Source of the DNA: Primorskyibacter marinus
Lineage (GTDB): Bacteria; Pseudomonadota; Alphaproteobacteria; Rhodobacterales; Rhodobacteraceae
Assembly (NCBI RefSeq): GCF_003313245.1
Contig: NZ_QJSD01000002.1
Span: 310,001 to 374,000 of the forward strand
Direction: 5' to 3'
Length of the DNA stretch: 64,000 bases
The translations under genes were made by a program, and so were the position numbers. The notes below the pieces were generated by a model, which was given only the letters and a program-made list of their open reading frames with translations, did not search any database and was not told the DNA's origin. Shown piece by piece: positions 28,129-37,114 of the stretch (the first letter of the stretch is position 1; every line of letters starts with the position of its first letter).

Positions 28129-28418
28129 TCCCAATCTCCCGTGATCGTCTGGACTATAGACCGGACAGTTCAGTTCAGGCAAGAGACGGCGTCACTTGCA
28201 CACTGCGTCAAACGTCGTCAGACACCCTGTCGGCACCGGGTGCGTCGGGCTTGTCGTCTTGGGGCAAAGCCGCCACTGGTGGATCGACGGGCACCCGCGA
28301 TGCCTGCGCGACAACCGGCAATGTCAGACGCCCTGTCAGCAGAAATGTCGCGCGGATCATCGGAACGGCCTTTCAGGTCTGTCATCTAAACAAGGTGGTT
28401 CAGCTCACAAGAAGTGTG

Positions 28419-28441
28419 GCAAACGGTTTCGTTTGCGTTTT
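28419..28441 (+). terminator. Terminator-like hairpin upstream of mbfA
   Basis: Stem GCAAACG / CGTTTGC of 7 bp with loop GTTT, followed by GTTTT. No gene ending just before it is seen on this strand. It could end an untracked short transcript or separate mbfA from read-through. Confidence 0.4.
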
Positions 28442-28471
28442 GGGCTTGCGGCCTTCTGAGAAGAAGTTACA

Positions 28472-28486
28472 TTAGAACCATTCTAA
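28472..28486. promoter_or_regulatory. Irr-box-like palindrome TTAGAA-CCA-TTCTAA
   Basis: A perfect inverted repeat of 6 bp arms with a 3-bp spacer, 12 bases before the mbfA ATG and next to its Shine-Dalgarno. It matches my memory of the Irr (ICE) site of alphaproteobacteria. mbfA is a known Irr-repressed gene in Bradyrhizobium and Agrobacterium. The position fits repression when iron is low. Confidence 0.75.
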
Positions 28487-28498
28487 GCGGAGTCAGTG

Positions 28499-29473
28499 AT
28501 GCGGTATTTCACTCAGAGGCGACATTTCAAAGACCTGAGCGAGCAGGAAGTGCTGGCGCTTGCCATTTCGTCGGAAGAGGATGATGCGCGGATTTATCGA
28601 AGCTATGCAGAGCGGCTGCGCGCGGATTTTCCGGATTCGGCCAAGGTCTTCGACGGTATGGCCGTCGAGGAGGACGGCCATCGCGCGTCTTTGATTGCGT
28701 TGCATCGGAAACGGTTTGGCGACGTCATTCCCTTGATCCGTCGCGAACATGTCGCGGGTTATTACGCGCGCCGTCCGGTCTGGCTGATCGAGAACCTTGG
28801 CCTGGACCGGATCCGTGATGAAGCCGCCGCGATGGAAGCAGACGCGGAACAATTCTACCTTACCGCCGCAAAGCGCAGCACCGATGCCGAGACCCGCAAG
28901 TTGCTGGGCGATCTTGCCGCGGCCGAAGCCGGACACCAGCACGCGGCCGATCGGCTGGTGGAACAACATCTGAATGATGATGCCCGCGCCGAAGAGGATC
29001 GTGGCGCGCATCGAAAATTCATTCTGACCTGGGTGCAGCCGGGCCTTGCGGGGCTGATGGATGGCTCTGTCTCGACGCTTGCGCCGATCTTCGCGGTTGC
29101 CTTTGCGACCCATGACACCTGGACCACGTTCCTTGTCGGGCTTGCGGCGTCTGTGGGGGCAGGGATCTCGATGGGCTTTACCGAAGCGGCCTCGGACGAT
29201 GGAGAATTGTCGGGGCGCGGATCACCGATAAAACGCGGCGTGGCGTCAGGGGTGATGACAACGCTGGGCGGCTTGGGCCACGCGTTGCCCTATCTCATTC
29301 CTTCCTTCTGGACCGCGACGACCATCGCCATCATCATCGTTTTTGTAGAGCTTTGGGCCATCGCCTGGATCCAGAACCGCTATATGCAAACGCCGTTCTT
29401 TCGCGCTGCATTTCAGGTGGTGCTGGGCGGGGCGTTGGTGTTTGCCGCCGGTGTGCTGATCGGCAGCGGCTAA
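28499..29473 (+). CDS. mbfA: Membrane-bound ferritin MbfA (ferritin-like plus VIT1/CCC1 domain)
   Basis: A protein of 324 residues. Residues 1-165 form a rubrerythrin/ferritin-like diiron domain with ExxH motifs (MAVEEDGHRASL, AAAEAGHQHAA). The rest is a membrane part of the VIT1/CCC1 type: PGLAGLMDGSVSTLAPIFAV, then VGAGISMGFTEAASDDG and two more helices. This fusion exports iron and protects against iron and peroxide stress in rhizobia. ATG at 28499 has GGAG six bases upstream; a GTG three bases earlier is possible. An Irr-like box overlaps the leader. Confidence 0.92.
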   Translation: MRYFTQRRHFKDLSEQEVLALAISSEEDDARIYRSYAERLRADFPDSAKVFDGMAVEEDGHRASLIALHRKRFGDVIPLIRREHVAGYYARRPVWLIENLGLDRIRDEAAAMEADAEQFYLTAAKRSTDAETRKLLGDLAAAEAGHQHAADRLVEQHLNDDARAEEDRGAHRKFILTWVQPGLAGLMDGSVSTLAPIFAVAFATHDTWTTFLVGLAASVGAGISMGFTEAASDDGELSGRGSPIKRGVASGVMTTLGGLGHALPYLIPSFWTATTIAIIIVFVELWAIAWIQNRYMQTPFFRAAFQVVLGGALVFAAGVLIGSG

Positions 29474-29608
29474 GGCGCGTCATCGTCCGATTTCCGGCCA
29501 ACCGCCGGATTTGTACCGACCCCAAAGGTGCCGGGCGCAAGGCGCAGGGTGTCGCGCCCCGCGCCAATCACCGATTGACGGCGCCGGGGAGCGTGCTACC
29601 AAATCCAA

Positions 29609-30538
29609 ATGGTCGAGATCTTCTTCAGAACGCTCCCTTTCTTTGCACTGATTGCATTGGGTTATGGTGCCGGCCGGATGAAGTTTTTTTCCGCCGAGGC
29701 GACAGCGTATCTGACAAAGTTTGTTTTCTACTTTGCCCTGTCGGCGATGCTGTTCCGGTTTTCGGCCAATCTATCATTGGCCGAGATCTACGACGCGCGG
29801 CTTGCGGCGGCCTATCTTTGGGGCACGGCCTTTGTCTATGGCATCGCCTCCGTCGTGGGGTTCCTGCGCGGGCAGGACGTTCAGACAACTGCGGTAGAGG
29901 CACAATGCGCATGCATCGGAAATACCGGGTTTCTGGGCGTGCCGATGTTGGCTGTGTTGCTGGGCCAGGACGCGGTCGGCCCGATCATCCTGGTGTTGTC
30001 GATTGACCTGATCGTGTTCTCCTCCCTGATCGTGATCCTGATAACCGGGTCGCGCGATGGGCGGATGTCGTTGGGCATCTTGCGGACCGTCGGGCTGGGA
30101 TTGCTGAAAAACCCGATGATCGTGTCGATGGTTCTGGGGCTGGGATGGTCCTCTACCGGCGTCGCGCTGCCCGCACCCGTCAACGATTTCCTGACTATTC
30201 TGGGGGCGGCCGCGACGCCGGGTGCCCTGTTTGCGATCGGCGCTTCACTGGCCACGAAATCTGCTGAAAGGCTGAGCATCGCGGTCTGGATCAGCTTCTG
30301 CAAACTGATCCTGCATCCGGCCTTTGTGGCCATTGGCGCGCTGTTTCTGTTCCCGGTGGAGCCGTATAAAGCTGCCGTCGTGATCAGTGCCGCGTCGCTG
30401 CCGGTGGCGGGCAATGTCTTTATCCTTGCGCAGCATTACGGGGTGGCACCGCAGCGCGTATCCGCCGCGATCCTGATATCGACGGCGGCGAGCATCCTGA
30501 CAGTCTCGGCCGTGATTGCCTGGGTGACGGTGGCCTGA
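29609..30538 (+). CDS. AEC-family (auxin efflux carrier-like) transporter
   Basis: A protein of 309 residues with about ten hydrophobic helices in the two-half AEC/bile-acid-transporter fold. The half-repeat motifs CIGNTGFLGVPMLAVLLG (helix 4, with the broken-helix NxGF(L/Y)G) and SLPVAGNVFILAQHYG (helix 9) are clear. Members carry dicarboxylates such as malonate or malate; the substrate here is open. ATG at 29609 has no strong Shine-Dalgarno. Stands alone. Confidence 0.9.
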   Translation: MVEIFFRTLPFFALIALGYGAGRMKFFSAEATAYLTKFVFYFALSAMLFRFSANLSLAEIYDARLAAAYLWGTAFVYGIASVVGFLRGQDVQTTAVEAQCACIGNTGFLGVPMLAVLLGQDAVGPIILVLSIDLIVFSSLIVILITGSRDGRMSLGILRTVGLGLLKNPMIVSMVLGLGWSSTGVALPAPVNDFLTILGAAATPGALFAIGASLATKSAERLSIAVWISFCKLILHPAFVAIGALFLFPVEPYKAAVVISAASLPVAGNVFILAQHYGVAPQRVSAAILISTAASILTVSAVIAWVTVA

Positions 30539-30638
30539 TGGTGCTTGCCCTTGCGGTGCGATCCGGTCTAGCCCTTGGTGATATTGGACAACTGGAAGGC
30601 TGCCGTGGAACTCGGTCCAAATTATAGATGGTGCGCGC

Positions 30639-31085
30639 GTGACGGTCTACGTTGATGCAGATGCCTGCCCGGTCAAGGCCGAGGCGGAACAAGTCGCCAG
30701 CCGTCACCGCGTTGCGATGAAGCTGGTCTGCAACGGTGGTCTGCGCCCGCCCGCCAATCCGCTGGTCGAACTCGTCGTGGTCCCCGAAGGCCCCGATATT
30801 GCAGATATGTGGATCGCCGACCGGGCGGGCAAAGGTGATGTGGTGGTGACGGGCGACATACCACTGGCCGCCAAATGTGTGGCCAACGGCGCGCGTGTAT
30901 TGCGCCATAATGGCGATGCGCTGACCGAGGCAAATATCGGCGCACAGCTTGCCATGCGCGATTTGATGACGGATCTCAGAGCCGCCGATCCGTTCCGGCA
31001 GGGTGGCGGCAAAGGGTTCAGCAAGGCCGACCGGTCCCGCTTTCTGAATGCGCTGGAGCGGGAGCTGCGCGCCGTCAAATCCTGA
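30639..31085 (+). CDS. YaiI/YqxD (UPF0178, DUF188) family protein
   Basis: A protein of 148 residues, GTG start at 30639. Conserved family blocks: [20 protein letters not shown] at the N-terminus, [25 protein letters not shown] in the middle and a C-terminal [20 protein letters not shown]. The fold is PIN/NYN-related with an acidic cluster (D5, D7), which suggests nuclease ancestry, but the function is not established. Weak ribosome-binding context. A separate small unit. Confidence 0.9.
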   Translation: MTVYVDADACPVKAEAEQVASRHRVAMKLVCNGGLRPPANPLVELVVVPEGPDIADMWIADRAGKGDVVVTGDIPLAAKCVANGARVLRHNGDALTEANIGAQLAMRDLMTDLRAADPFRQGGGKGFSKADRSRFLNALERELRAVKS

Positions 31086-31146
31086 CCCTGAGATCACAAG
31101 CCAACGCTCAGAGGGTTTGCAAATGCCTTGGCGGCGCGCGCCGCCC

Positions 31147-31167
31147 GCCCCGGCCCTGAGCCGGGGC
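31147..31167. repeat. Strong intergenic hairpin GCCCCGGC-CCTGA-GCCGGGGC
   Basis: A perfect 8-bp GC stem with 5-base loop between yaiI and zapE. No T tract follows, so it is not a classical terminator. It looks like the short dispersed palindromes common in Rhodobacteraceae intergenic regions, but only one copy is in this window. Confidence 0.45.
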
Positions 31168-31238
31168 CTCTGCGCCGACGCAGCCCTCTGACATTTAAAG
31201 CATCTACACATCCGTGCGCAGGCGCGCTATGCCGAACC

Positions 31239-32303
31239 ATGGCCAGTGTGAGCACGATATACGAACGCCGCGTCGCGGATGGTGAGCTGACAGAGGATGC
31301 CTCTCAGCGCTCTGTCCTTGCGGAATTTGAACGCATTCAGAACAGACTTGAGAATGCGCCGAAGCGCGGGTTGTTCCGGCGGGCACCTGAGCCGCCAAAG
31401 GGTCTTTATCTTTGGGGGGGCGTCGGGCGTGGCAAATCGATGCTCATGGACCTGTTTGTCGAGGCGCTGGACGATATTCCCGTTCGGCGGGTGCATTTTC
31501 ACGCTTTCATGCAGGAAATTCACACGGCACTGCACAAGGCTCGTCAAGACGGTGTCGAAGACGCACTAAAGCCCGTTGCACAATCCGTGGCCGACAGCGT
31601 CAAAGTGCTGGCTTTTGACGAAATGCAGATCACCGATATTACCGATGCGATGCTGGTTGGCCGGCTGTTCGAAATGCTGTTTCAGGCCGGCGTCGTGGTC
31701 GTGACGACATCAAACCGGGTGCCGAATGACCTTTACAAGGATGGCTTGAACCGCCAGCTTTTCCTGCCGTTCATAAAGCTCTTGAATGACCGGATGGTGG
31801 TGCATGAATTGCGCTCGGACACGGATTACCGGCAGGATCGGTTGAGCGGATCAAAAGTGTACTTCACCCCACCGGATGCGGCCGCGAGGCAAGAGATTGA
31901 AACAATCTGGCAGGATCTGACAGGTGGTCGCTCTGAAGAGCTGGAGATTGTTGTCAAAGGCCGCCGGATCGAATTGCCACGGTATCACAACGGTGTCGCG
32001 AGGGTTTCGTTCTACCAGCTTTGCGGACATATGCTGGGTCCGGCGGATTATCTGGCGATTGCCGACGCGGTGCGGGTCCTGATTGTCGAGGATATTCCGC
32101 GTCTTTCACGACAGAATTTCAACGAGGCGAAACGCTTCGTCACCCTGATAGATGCGCTTTACGAGGCAAAAGTGCGCTTGATTGCCAGCGCCGCCGCAGA
32201 GCCGGAAATGCTGTATGTCGAAGGTGAGGGCACTTTCGAGTTCGAGCGCACGGCAAGCCGGTTGCGCGAAATGCAATCCGACGGCTGGGGGCAGGCCGGT
32301 TGA
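31239..32303 (+). CDS. zapE: Cell division protein ZapE (AFG1-like ATPase)
   Basis: A protein of 354 residues. AFG1/ZapE ATPases bind FtsZ and act at the division site. Seen: Walker A YLWGGVGRGKSMLMDLF, the HFHAFMQEIH block, Walker B VLAFDEMQITDITDAM, the sensor TTSNRVPNDLYKDGLNR and the C-terminal FNEAKRFVTLIDALYEAKVR. The ATG at 31239 gives the family start (ASVSTIYERRVADGEL), though its Shine-Dalgarno is weak. In some alphaproteobacteria zapE lies near mdh/suc; that context is absent here. Confidence 0.95.
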   Translation: MASVSTIYERRVADGELTEDASQRSVLAEFERIQNRLENAPKRGLFRRAPEPPKGLYLWGGVGRGKSMLMDLFVEALDDIPVRRVHFHAFMQEIHTALHKARQDGVEDALKPVAQSVADSVKVLAFDEMQITDITDAMLVGRLFEMLFQAGVVVVTTSNRVPNDLYKDGLNRQLFLPFIKLLNDRMVVHELRSDTDYRQDRLSGSKVYFTPPDAAARQEIETIWQDLTGGRSEELEIVVKGRRIELPRYHNGVARVSFYQLCGHMLGPADYLAIADAVRVLIVEDIPRLSRQNFNEAKRFVTLIDALYEAKVRLIASAAAEPEMLYVEGEGTFEFERTASRLREMQSDGWGQAG

Positions 32304-32347
32304 TTTCAGCCGCCGCCTGAACCCTTGTTCTGGTCACGACTGGCGGC

Positions 32348-32372
32348 AAAAAGTGGGGCCCCGAAGGGCCCC
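32348..32372 (-). terminator. Minus-strand terminator downstream of accD-folC
   Basis: Stem GGGGCCC / GGGCCCC of 7 bp with tetraloop, followed on the minus strand by ACTTTTT. It may also stop zapE transcripts, though the plus side lacks a T tract. Confidence 0.6.
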
Positions 32373-32435
32373 CAAGATCTGCTCTTGTTATCGTTGGTTC
32401 TTGCCTTTTTTGTTCGGTCCAGACGCGCGGCCCGT

Positions 32436-32579
32436 TCAGATCGTTACGCGGTCCTTGCGCAAACTGTTCGCACCAGGCGCAGCGCGGTATGTCGGGCGTG
32501 GCCCGCGGATCAGTCGGAAAAATCCTGCCTGCGTGCCCGACCGCAACAGGTCAGACACGGTGTTGCGCCGGTCGATCAT
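32436..32579 (-). CDS. Candidate small protein, 47 residues
   Basis: Reads MIDRRNTVSDLLRSGTQAGF, then a basic, arginine- and proline-rich tail ending in RKDRVTI. ATG at 32579 has GGAAG eight bases upstream. An imperfect hairpin lies just before it and a terminator 64 bases after it. No family is recognised. It could equally be untranslated RNA, since so short a frame can occur by chance in GC-rich DNA. Confidence 0.3.
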   Translation of the reverse strand: MIDRRNTVSDLLRSGTQAGFFRLIRGPRPTYRAAPGANSLRKDRVTI

Positions 32580-32590
32580 TCATCTAGCTT

Positions 32591-32628
32591 CCAAGAGCCG
32601 GGCTGTGTGTTTTGCACCGGTCTCTTGG
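32591..32628. other. Imperfect hairpin CCAAGAGCCGG ... CCGGTCTCTTGG
   Basis: Eleven paired bases with one bulged base and a 15-base loop. On the minus strand it ends just upstream of the candidate small gene's Shine-Dalgarno. Confidence 0.4.
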
Positions 32629-32699
32629 ATCTATTTATAGGCGTAGTTTTGCGAATCAGTCAACATCTTGTGATTCGCCATTTTGGGGGAGGCGAGCAG

Positions 32700-33965
32700 T
32701 CAGCCGTTCTCGCGCAGGACATGCCCCGCAAGGTAGAGCGAGCCGCAGATCAGAACCCGGGCCCGAGGGTCGCGCGCGGCGATGGCATGCAGGGCCTCTG
32801 ACACACTGCCCGCGCTTGACGTAGTGAACCCGGCTGTGTGCGCAATTTCGGCTGTGGTCTCGGCAGGCAGCGTGTTGGCCTCGCCGGGGATCGATACGGC
32901 GGTCAGGCTATCTGCGACGCGCGCGAGAGGGTGCAGATAGCCGATGACATCCTTGGTGTTCAGCATGCCGCAGATCAGATGTGTCGGCCGCTCGGGCAGG
33001 CTGCGCAGATGCGCCGCCAATGCCTCGCCCGCGGCGGGGTTGTGCCCGCCATCCAGCCACAACTCGATCTGTGGAGCAGACGATACCAGCAGGCCCTTGC
33101 GCAGGCGTTGCATGCGGGCGGGCCAGTTGGCGGCCGTGACTGCGGCCTCGGCGTCGCCGGTGCCAAGCTGTCGCAGAGCAGCGAGCGCCGCGCCCGCGTT
33201 TTCGATCTGATGCGCGCCAGGCAGATTGGGCAGAGGCAGATCCAGCAGGCCGGTCTCGTCCTGGTAAACCATGCGGCCATGTTCCGGGTAGGCGTGCCAA
33301 TGCTGGCCGTGGGCCAATACAGGCGCGCCCAGACGGGCGGCGGTCGCTTCGATGACCTCCATCGCGGCTTCGGGCTGCGGACCCACGATGCAAGGCGCGT
33401 GCCGCTTCAGGATGCCGGCCTTCTCGGCGGCGATCTTTGGCAGCGTGTCGCCCAGAAAACCTTCGTGATCCATGGACACCGGTGTGATGACCGTCAGCGC
33501 CGGGGAGGCGACGACATTGGTCGCATCCAATCTGCCGCCCAGCCCGACCTCAAGCAGCGTGTAATCAGCCGGCGTCCGCGCCATCGCCAGCAGGGCGGCG
33601 CAGGTGGTGATCTCGAAATAGGTGATGCTTTCGCCATTATTGGCGGCGTAGCATTCGTCAAGATATGCCGTCAGGGCGGTTTCGGAAATCAGCGTGCCCG
33701 CCAGGCGGATGCGTTCGTGGAACCGTGCCAGATGCGGCGAAGTATAGGCGTGAACCCTGTGGCCCGATGCCTCCAGCCCGGCGCGGATCATCGCCTGAGT
33801 GGACCCTTTGCCATTGGTGCCCGCGATGTGGATCACAGGCGGCAGCGCGTCCTGAGGATTGCCAAGCGCGTCCAACAATCGCCAGACACGATCAAGTGTC
33901 AGGTCGATGATTTTCGGGTGCAGCGCCATCATCCGGTCAAGGATGACGTCAGAACCGGCGGTCAT
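32700..33965 (-). CDS. folC: Bifunctional folylpolyglutamate synthase / dihydrofolate synthase
   Basis: A protein of 421 residues of the Mur-ligase type. It adds glutamate to dihydropteroate and to folates, using ATP. Seen: ATP loop VIHIAGTNGKGSTQAMIRAG, YTSPHLARFHERIRLAG, the FEITTCAALLAMA block, DATNVVASPALTVITPVSMDHEGFLG and the C-terminal LDGGHNPAAGEALAAHL. Its ATG overlaps the accD stop by four bases, so translation is coupled. The accD-folC pair is common in proteobacteria. Confidence 0.96.
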   Translation of the reverse strand: MTAGSDVILDRMMALHPKIIDLTLDRVWRLLDALGNPQDALPPVIHIAGTNGKGSTQAMIRAGLEASGHRVHAYTSPHLARFHERIRLAGTLISETALTAYLDECYAANNGESITYFEITTCAALLAMARTPADYTLLEVGLGGRLDATNVVASPALTVITPVSMDHEGFLGDTLPKIAAEKAGILKRHAPCIVGPQPEAAMEVIEATAARLGAPVLAHGQHWHAYPEHGRMVYQDETGLLDLPLPNLPGAHQIENAGAALAALRQLGTGDAEAAVTAANWPARMQRLRKGLLVSSAPQIELWLDGGHNPAAGEALAAHLRSLPERPTHLICGMLNTKDVIGYLHPLARVADSLTAVSIPGEANTLPAETTAEIAHTAGFTTSSAGSVSEALHAIAARDPRARVLICGSLYLAGHVLRENG

Positions 33966-34885
33966 TTTGCGTCAACCGCTTCGGTTTCAGGGGGCGTCGT
34001 GCCGTCTGGCGCTGGCAGGTCGCCCATGACGGCAGGCGGCAGGCCCATCAGCATCCGGGTGATTGTGATCAGCTCTTCGCGCATCTTTGTGCGGTTGGTG
34101 ACGCGGTCAAGCATCCCGTGTTCCAGCAGGTATTCCGCGCGCTGAAAGCCGTCGGGCAGTTTTTCACGAATTGTCTGTTCGATGACCCGCGCCCCGGCAA
34201 AGCCGATCAGCGCATTGGGCTCGGCTATGTGGACGTCGCCCAGCATGGCGTAGGATGCGGTCACGCCGCCGGTTGTCGGGTGGGTCAGCACGACGATATA
34301 GGGCAGCCCGGCCTCTTTCAGCATCTGCACGGCGACGGTGGTGCGGGGCATCTGCATCAGGGACAGGATCCCTTCTTGCATGCGCGCGCCACCCGCTGCG
34401 GAAAACAGGACCAGCGGCCGGTTCAGCGCGACCGCGCGTTCGGCGGCGGCGATAATGGCGTTGCCGACATACATGCCCATCGATCCGCCCATGAAGCGAA
34501 AGTCCTGCGCTGCGGCGACGATCGGCGTGCGTCCGATGTCGCCTTCGACAACCAGCATCGCCTCTTTTTCGCCGGTGGCTTTCTGCGCCGCCTTCATCCG
34601 GTCGGGATAGCGTTTCTGGTCCCGAAATTGCAGCGGATCGGGGATAGGATCAGGCACGGCAATCTCGGTGAAGATGCCCGCGTCAAACAGCGCCTCAAAG
34701 CGCGTGCGCGGTGAAATTGCCATATGGTGGTTGCAATTTGTGCAGACGTTCAGATTGTCCGACAATTCGCGGTGAAACAGCATGGTCCCGCATTCGTCGC
34801 ATTTCGTCCACAGGTTCTCGGGGATTTCACGACGCGAAAAGATAGAGTTTATGCGCGGTCGGACGTAGTTCGTGATCCAGTTCAT
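33962..34885 (-). CDS. accD: Acetyl-CoA carboxylase carboxyltransferase subunit beta
   Basis: A protein of 307 residues. With AccA it moves the carboxyl group from biotin to acetyl-CoA, the first step of fatty-acid synthesis. The N-terminal zinc ribbon is clear (C29, C32, C48, C51 in KCDECGTMLFH and NVCTNCNHH). The crotonase-like core has LFSAAGGARMQEGILSLMQM and VLTHPTTGGVTASYAMLGD. ATG at 34885 with GGGA upstream gives the family start MNWITNYVRP. First gene of the accD-folC unit. Confidence 0.97.
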   Translation of the reverse strand: MNWITNYVRPRINSIFSRREIPENLWTKCDECGTMLFHRELSDNLNVCTNCNHHMAISPRTRFEALFDAGIFTEIAVPDPIPDPLQFRDQKRYPDRMKAAQKATGEKEAMLVVEGDIGRTPIVAAAQDFRFMGGSMGMYVGNAIIAAAERAVALNRPLVLFSAAGGARMQEGILSLMQMPRTTVAVQMLKEAGLPYIVVLTHPTTGGVTASYAMLGDVHIAEPNALIGFAGARVIEQTIREKLPDGFQRAEYLLEHGMLDRVTNRTKMREELITITRMLMGLPPAVMGDLPAPDGTTPPETEAVDAK

Positions 34886-34961
34886 CTGCAATTTCCCGAA
34901 GCCTGTGTGCACCGTGAAATAGTCGTCGGCGAAGGGAATTGCAATCCGCCCGTTCCGATCA

Positions 34962-34991
34962 GGCGCGCGCTGGGAGTGCGAAGCGCGCGCC
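34962..34991. repeat. Inverted repeat GGCGCGCGCT ... AGCGCGCGCC
   Basis: Perfect 10-bp arms with a 10-base loop, 77 bases upstream of accD. No T tract. Likely a structured leader element or extruded palindrome. Confidence 0.4.
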
Positions 34992-35071
34992 TTGTCCGGA
35001 GTGGTGTTGCGCCTGGCCGGGGAGTGAGGGGCACCGGCGCAGATCGCCGGACTATCGGCGAGGGGAAGCCT

Positions 35072-35227
35072 ATGTCTGTTGTGACGAGACTATACCTAGG
35101 GTTGTATTCTTATTGTAGACTTCTGTCAAAGGTTTATTTTGTGACGTTCCAATCATTTGAAACATCGTGTGAGAAGGATCGCCGTCCAATTCGGGCTTGT
35201 GGCAATGGGATCGCAAAGGTCAGGTAA
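35072..35227 (+). CDS. Candidate small protein, 51 residues, upstream of ilvD
   Basis: ATG at 35072 has AGGGG seven bases upstream. The product starts MSVVTRLYLGLYSYCRLLSK and ends in a basic tail (KDRRPIRACGNGIAKVR). It lies in an AT-richer patch with codons unlike the neighbours. No run of Ile, Leu or Val codons marks an attenuation leader. Function unknown and coding status doubtful. Confidence 0.25.
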   Translation: MSVVTRLYLGLYSYCRLLSKVYFVTFQSFETSCEKDRRPIRACGNGIAKVR

Positions 35228-35376
35228 AGGCCATCCCAGAAGGCCAAACTCGACGGCGCGGACTTCGGCCTGCTGATCGCAGCGCTCGGCGCGCGCAACA
35301 AATAGGAAGATCCTTGTGAAGGCACAACGCGTTGGGTATTCCGTCTGCAACGCATTTATCAAGGGAGGCCAGCGCC

Positions 35377-37110
35377 ATGCTCAAGCGCCAGTTCGACAAA
35401 ACCAAGTTGCCAAGCCGTCATGTCACCGAAGGTGCGGCGCGCGCGCCGCATCGGTCCTATTACTATGCGATGGGAATGACCGAAGAGGAAATTCATCAAC
35501 CGCTTGTTGGCGTTGCGACCTGCTGGAACGAGGCCGCCCCGTGCAACATCGCGCTGAACCGTCAGGCGCAGTCGGTCAAGATGGGGGTCAAATCGGGCAG
35601 CGGCACCCCGCGAGAGTTCACAACGATCACCGTGACTGACGGGATTGCAATGGGCCATGAAGGCATGCGGTCCTCGCTGGCGTCGCGTGAAGCGATTGCC
35701 GATACGGTTGAACTGACGATGCGCGGCCATTGCTATGACGCCCTTGTCGGGTTGGCGGGCTGCGACAAATCCTTGCCGGGCATGATGATGGCGATGATTC
35801 GTCTGAACGTGCCGTCTGTGTTCCTGTATGGTGGGTCGATCCTGCCGGGCCGTCTGAACGGCAAGGATGTGACGGTTCAGGACGTGTTCGAGGCTGTGGG
35901 CCAGCATCAAGCCGGCAATATGACCACATGCGAGTTGGAAAAGCTCGAAGCGGTGGCTTGTCCTTCGGCGGGGGCCTGTGGTGGTCAGTTTACCGCCAAC
36001 ACCATGGCTTGCGTGTCCGAGGCGATCGGCCTTGCGCTGATGAACTCGTCCGGTGCGCCTGCACCTTACGAGTCGCGCGATGCCTATGCCGAGGCGTCCG
36101 GCGTTGCGGTGATGAACCTGATCGAAAAGAACATCCGGGCGCGCGATATCGTGACGCGCAAATCGCTGGAAAACGCCGCGCGTGTCGTGGCCTGCACGGG
36201 TGGGTCGACAAATGCCGGACTTCACCTGCCAGCCATGGCGCATGAGGCGGGAATTGATTTCTACCTTGATGATGTTTGCGATATTTTCCGCGACACGCCG
36301 TATTTCGTCGATCTGAAACCGGGCGGGCAGTTTGTGGCCAAGGACCTCTATGAGGTTGGTGGCGTCCCGGTCGTGATGAAAGAGCTGCGCAAGGCGGGCC
36401 TGCTGCACGAGGATTGCATCACCGCCGATGGCTGTTCGATGGGCGAGGCGCTGGACAAGATCACGCGTGAGGCCGATGGCCGTGTGATCTATCCGATTGA
36501 AACGCCTTTGACGAAAACCGGCGGTGTTGTCGGGCTGAAGGGCAACCTTGCCCCCGAAGGTGCGATTGTGAAAGTCGCGGGCATGGAAGCGCAGCATCAG
36601 CTGTTCACCGGCCCGGCGCGGGTGTTCGAATGCGAACAGGATGCGTTCGAGGCCGTGCAAAGCCGTGGCTACAAAGAAGGCGACGTGTTCGTGATCCGCA
36701 ACGAAGGCCCCGCAGGCGGTCCGGGGATGCGCGAGATGCTGGCGACCACGGCGGCGCTGTCGGGGCAAGGGATGGGCAAGAAGGTGGCACTGATCACCGA
36801 TGGCCGTTTCTCTGGCGCGACACGCGGTTTCTGTGTCGGGCATGTTGGCCCGGAGGCCGCGCATGGCGGGCCGATTGCATTGCTGCAAGACGGCGACGTG
36901 ATCACGCTGAACGCAATCGAGGGCACAATCGACGTCGCACTGACCGATGAAGAGCTGGCAGAGCGCAAGGCCAACTGGAAAGGCCCGCGCGAGACGATCT
37001 ATGCCTCTGGTGCGCTGTGGAAATATTCACAGCTGGTCGGTGAAATCTACAAGGGCGCTGTCACCCATCCGGGCGGCAAGGCTGAAAAGCATGCCTACAT
37101 GGATCTATGA
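35377..37110 (+). CDS. ilvD: Dihydroxy-acid dehydratase
   Basis: A protein of 577 residues. It dehydrates 2,3-dihydroxy acids in isoleucine and valine synthesis with an Fe-S cluster. Cluster cysteines are seen at C56 ([10 protein letters not shown]), C129 ([13 protein letters not shown]) and in [17 protein letters not shown]. The conserved C-terminal [20 protein letters not shown] is intact. ATG at 35377 has AAGGGAGG eight bases upstream. A lipoprotein gene follows after four bases. Confidence 0.97.
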   Translation: MLKRQFDKTKLPSRHVTEGAARAPHRSYYYAMGMTEEEIHQPLVGVATCWNEAAPCNIALNRQAQSVKMGVKSGSGTPREFTTITVTDGIAMGHEGMRSSLASREAIADTVELTMRGHCYDALVGLAGCDKSLPGMMMAMIRLNVPSVFLYGGSILPGRLNGKDVTVQDVFEAVGQHQAGNMTTCELEKLEAVACPSAGACGGQFTANTMACVSEAIGLALMNSSGAPAPYESRDAYAEASGVAVMNLIEKNIRARDIVTRKSLENAARVVACTGGSTNAGLHLPAMAHEAGIDFYLDDVCDIFRDTPYFVDLKPGGQFVAKDLYEVGGVPVVMKELRKAGLLHEDCITADGCSMGEALDKITREADGRVIYPIETPLTKTGGVVGLKGNLAPEGAIVKVAGMEAQHQLFTGPARVFECEQDAFEAVQSRGYKEGDVFVIRNEGPAGGPGMREMLATTAALSGQGMGKKVALITDGRFSGATRGFCVGHVGPEAAHGGPIALLQDGDVITLNAIEGTIDVALTDEELAERKANWKGPRETIYASGALWKYSQLVGEIYKGAVTHPGGKAEKHAYMDL

Positions 37111-37114
37111 TCGC

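Larger units (their letters stand above)
28129..28498. other. Intergenic region upstream of mbfA
   Basis: 370 bases between tetR and mbfA. No protein gene is supported. It contains a hairpin with a short T tract (28419-28441) and the Irr-like box (28472-28486). A TAGACCGGACAGTT stretch near 28157-28170 lies in the likely tetR promoter and could be its operator. Confidence 0.45.
32304..32699. other. Convergent intergenic region between zapE and folC
   Basis: Nearly 400 bases between convergent genes. It holds a candidate minus-strand 47-codon gene (32436-32579), a long imperfect hairpin upstream of it (32591-32628), and a minus-oriented terminator (32348-32372). The order hairpin, small ORF, terminator suggests a short separate transcript or the tail of the accD-folC mRNA. 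Confidence 0.4.
34886..35376. other. Divergent region between accD and ilvD
   Basis: 491 bases holding the promoters of accD (left) and ilvD (right). It contains a 10-bp inverted repeat (34962-34991) and a short frame with good Shine-Dalgarno (35072-35227). The section 35085-35160 is AT-rich and may be promoter. No riboswitch or attenuator could be recognised. Confidence 0.45.
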
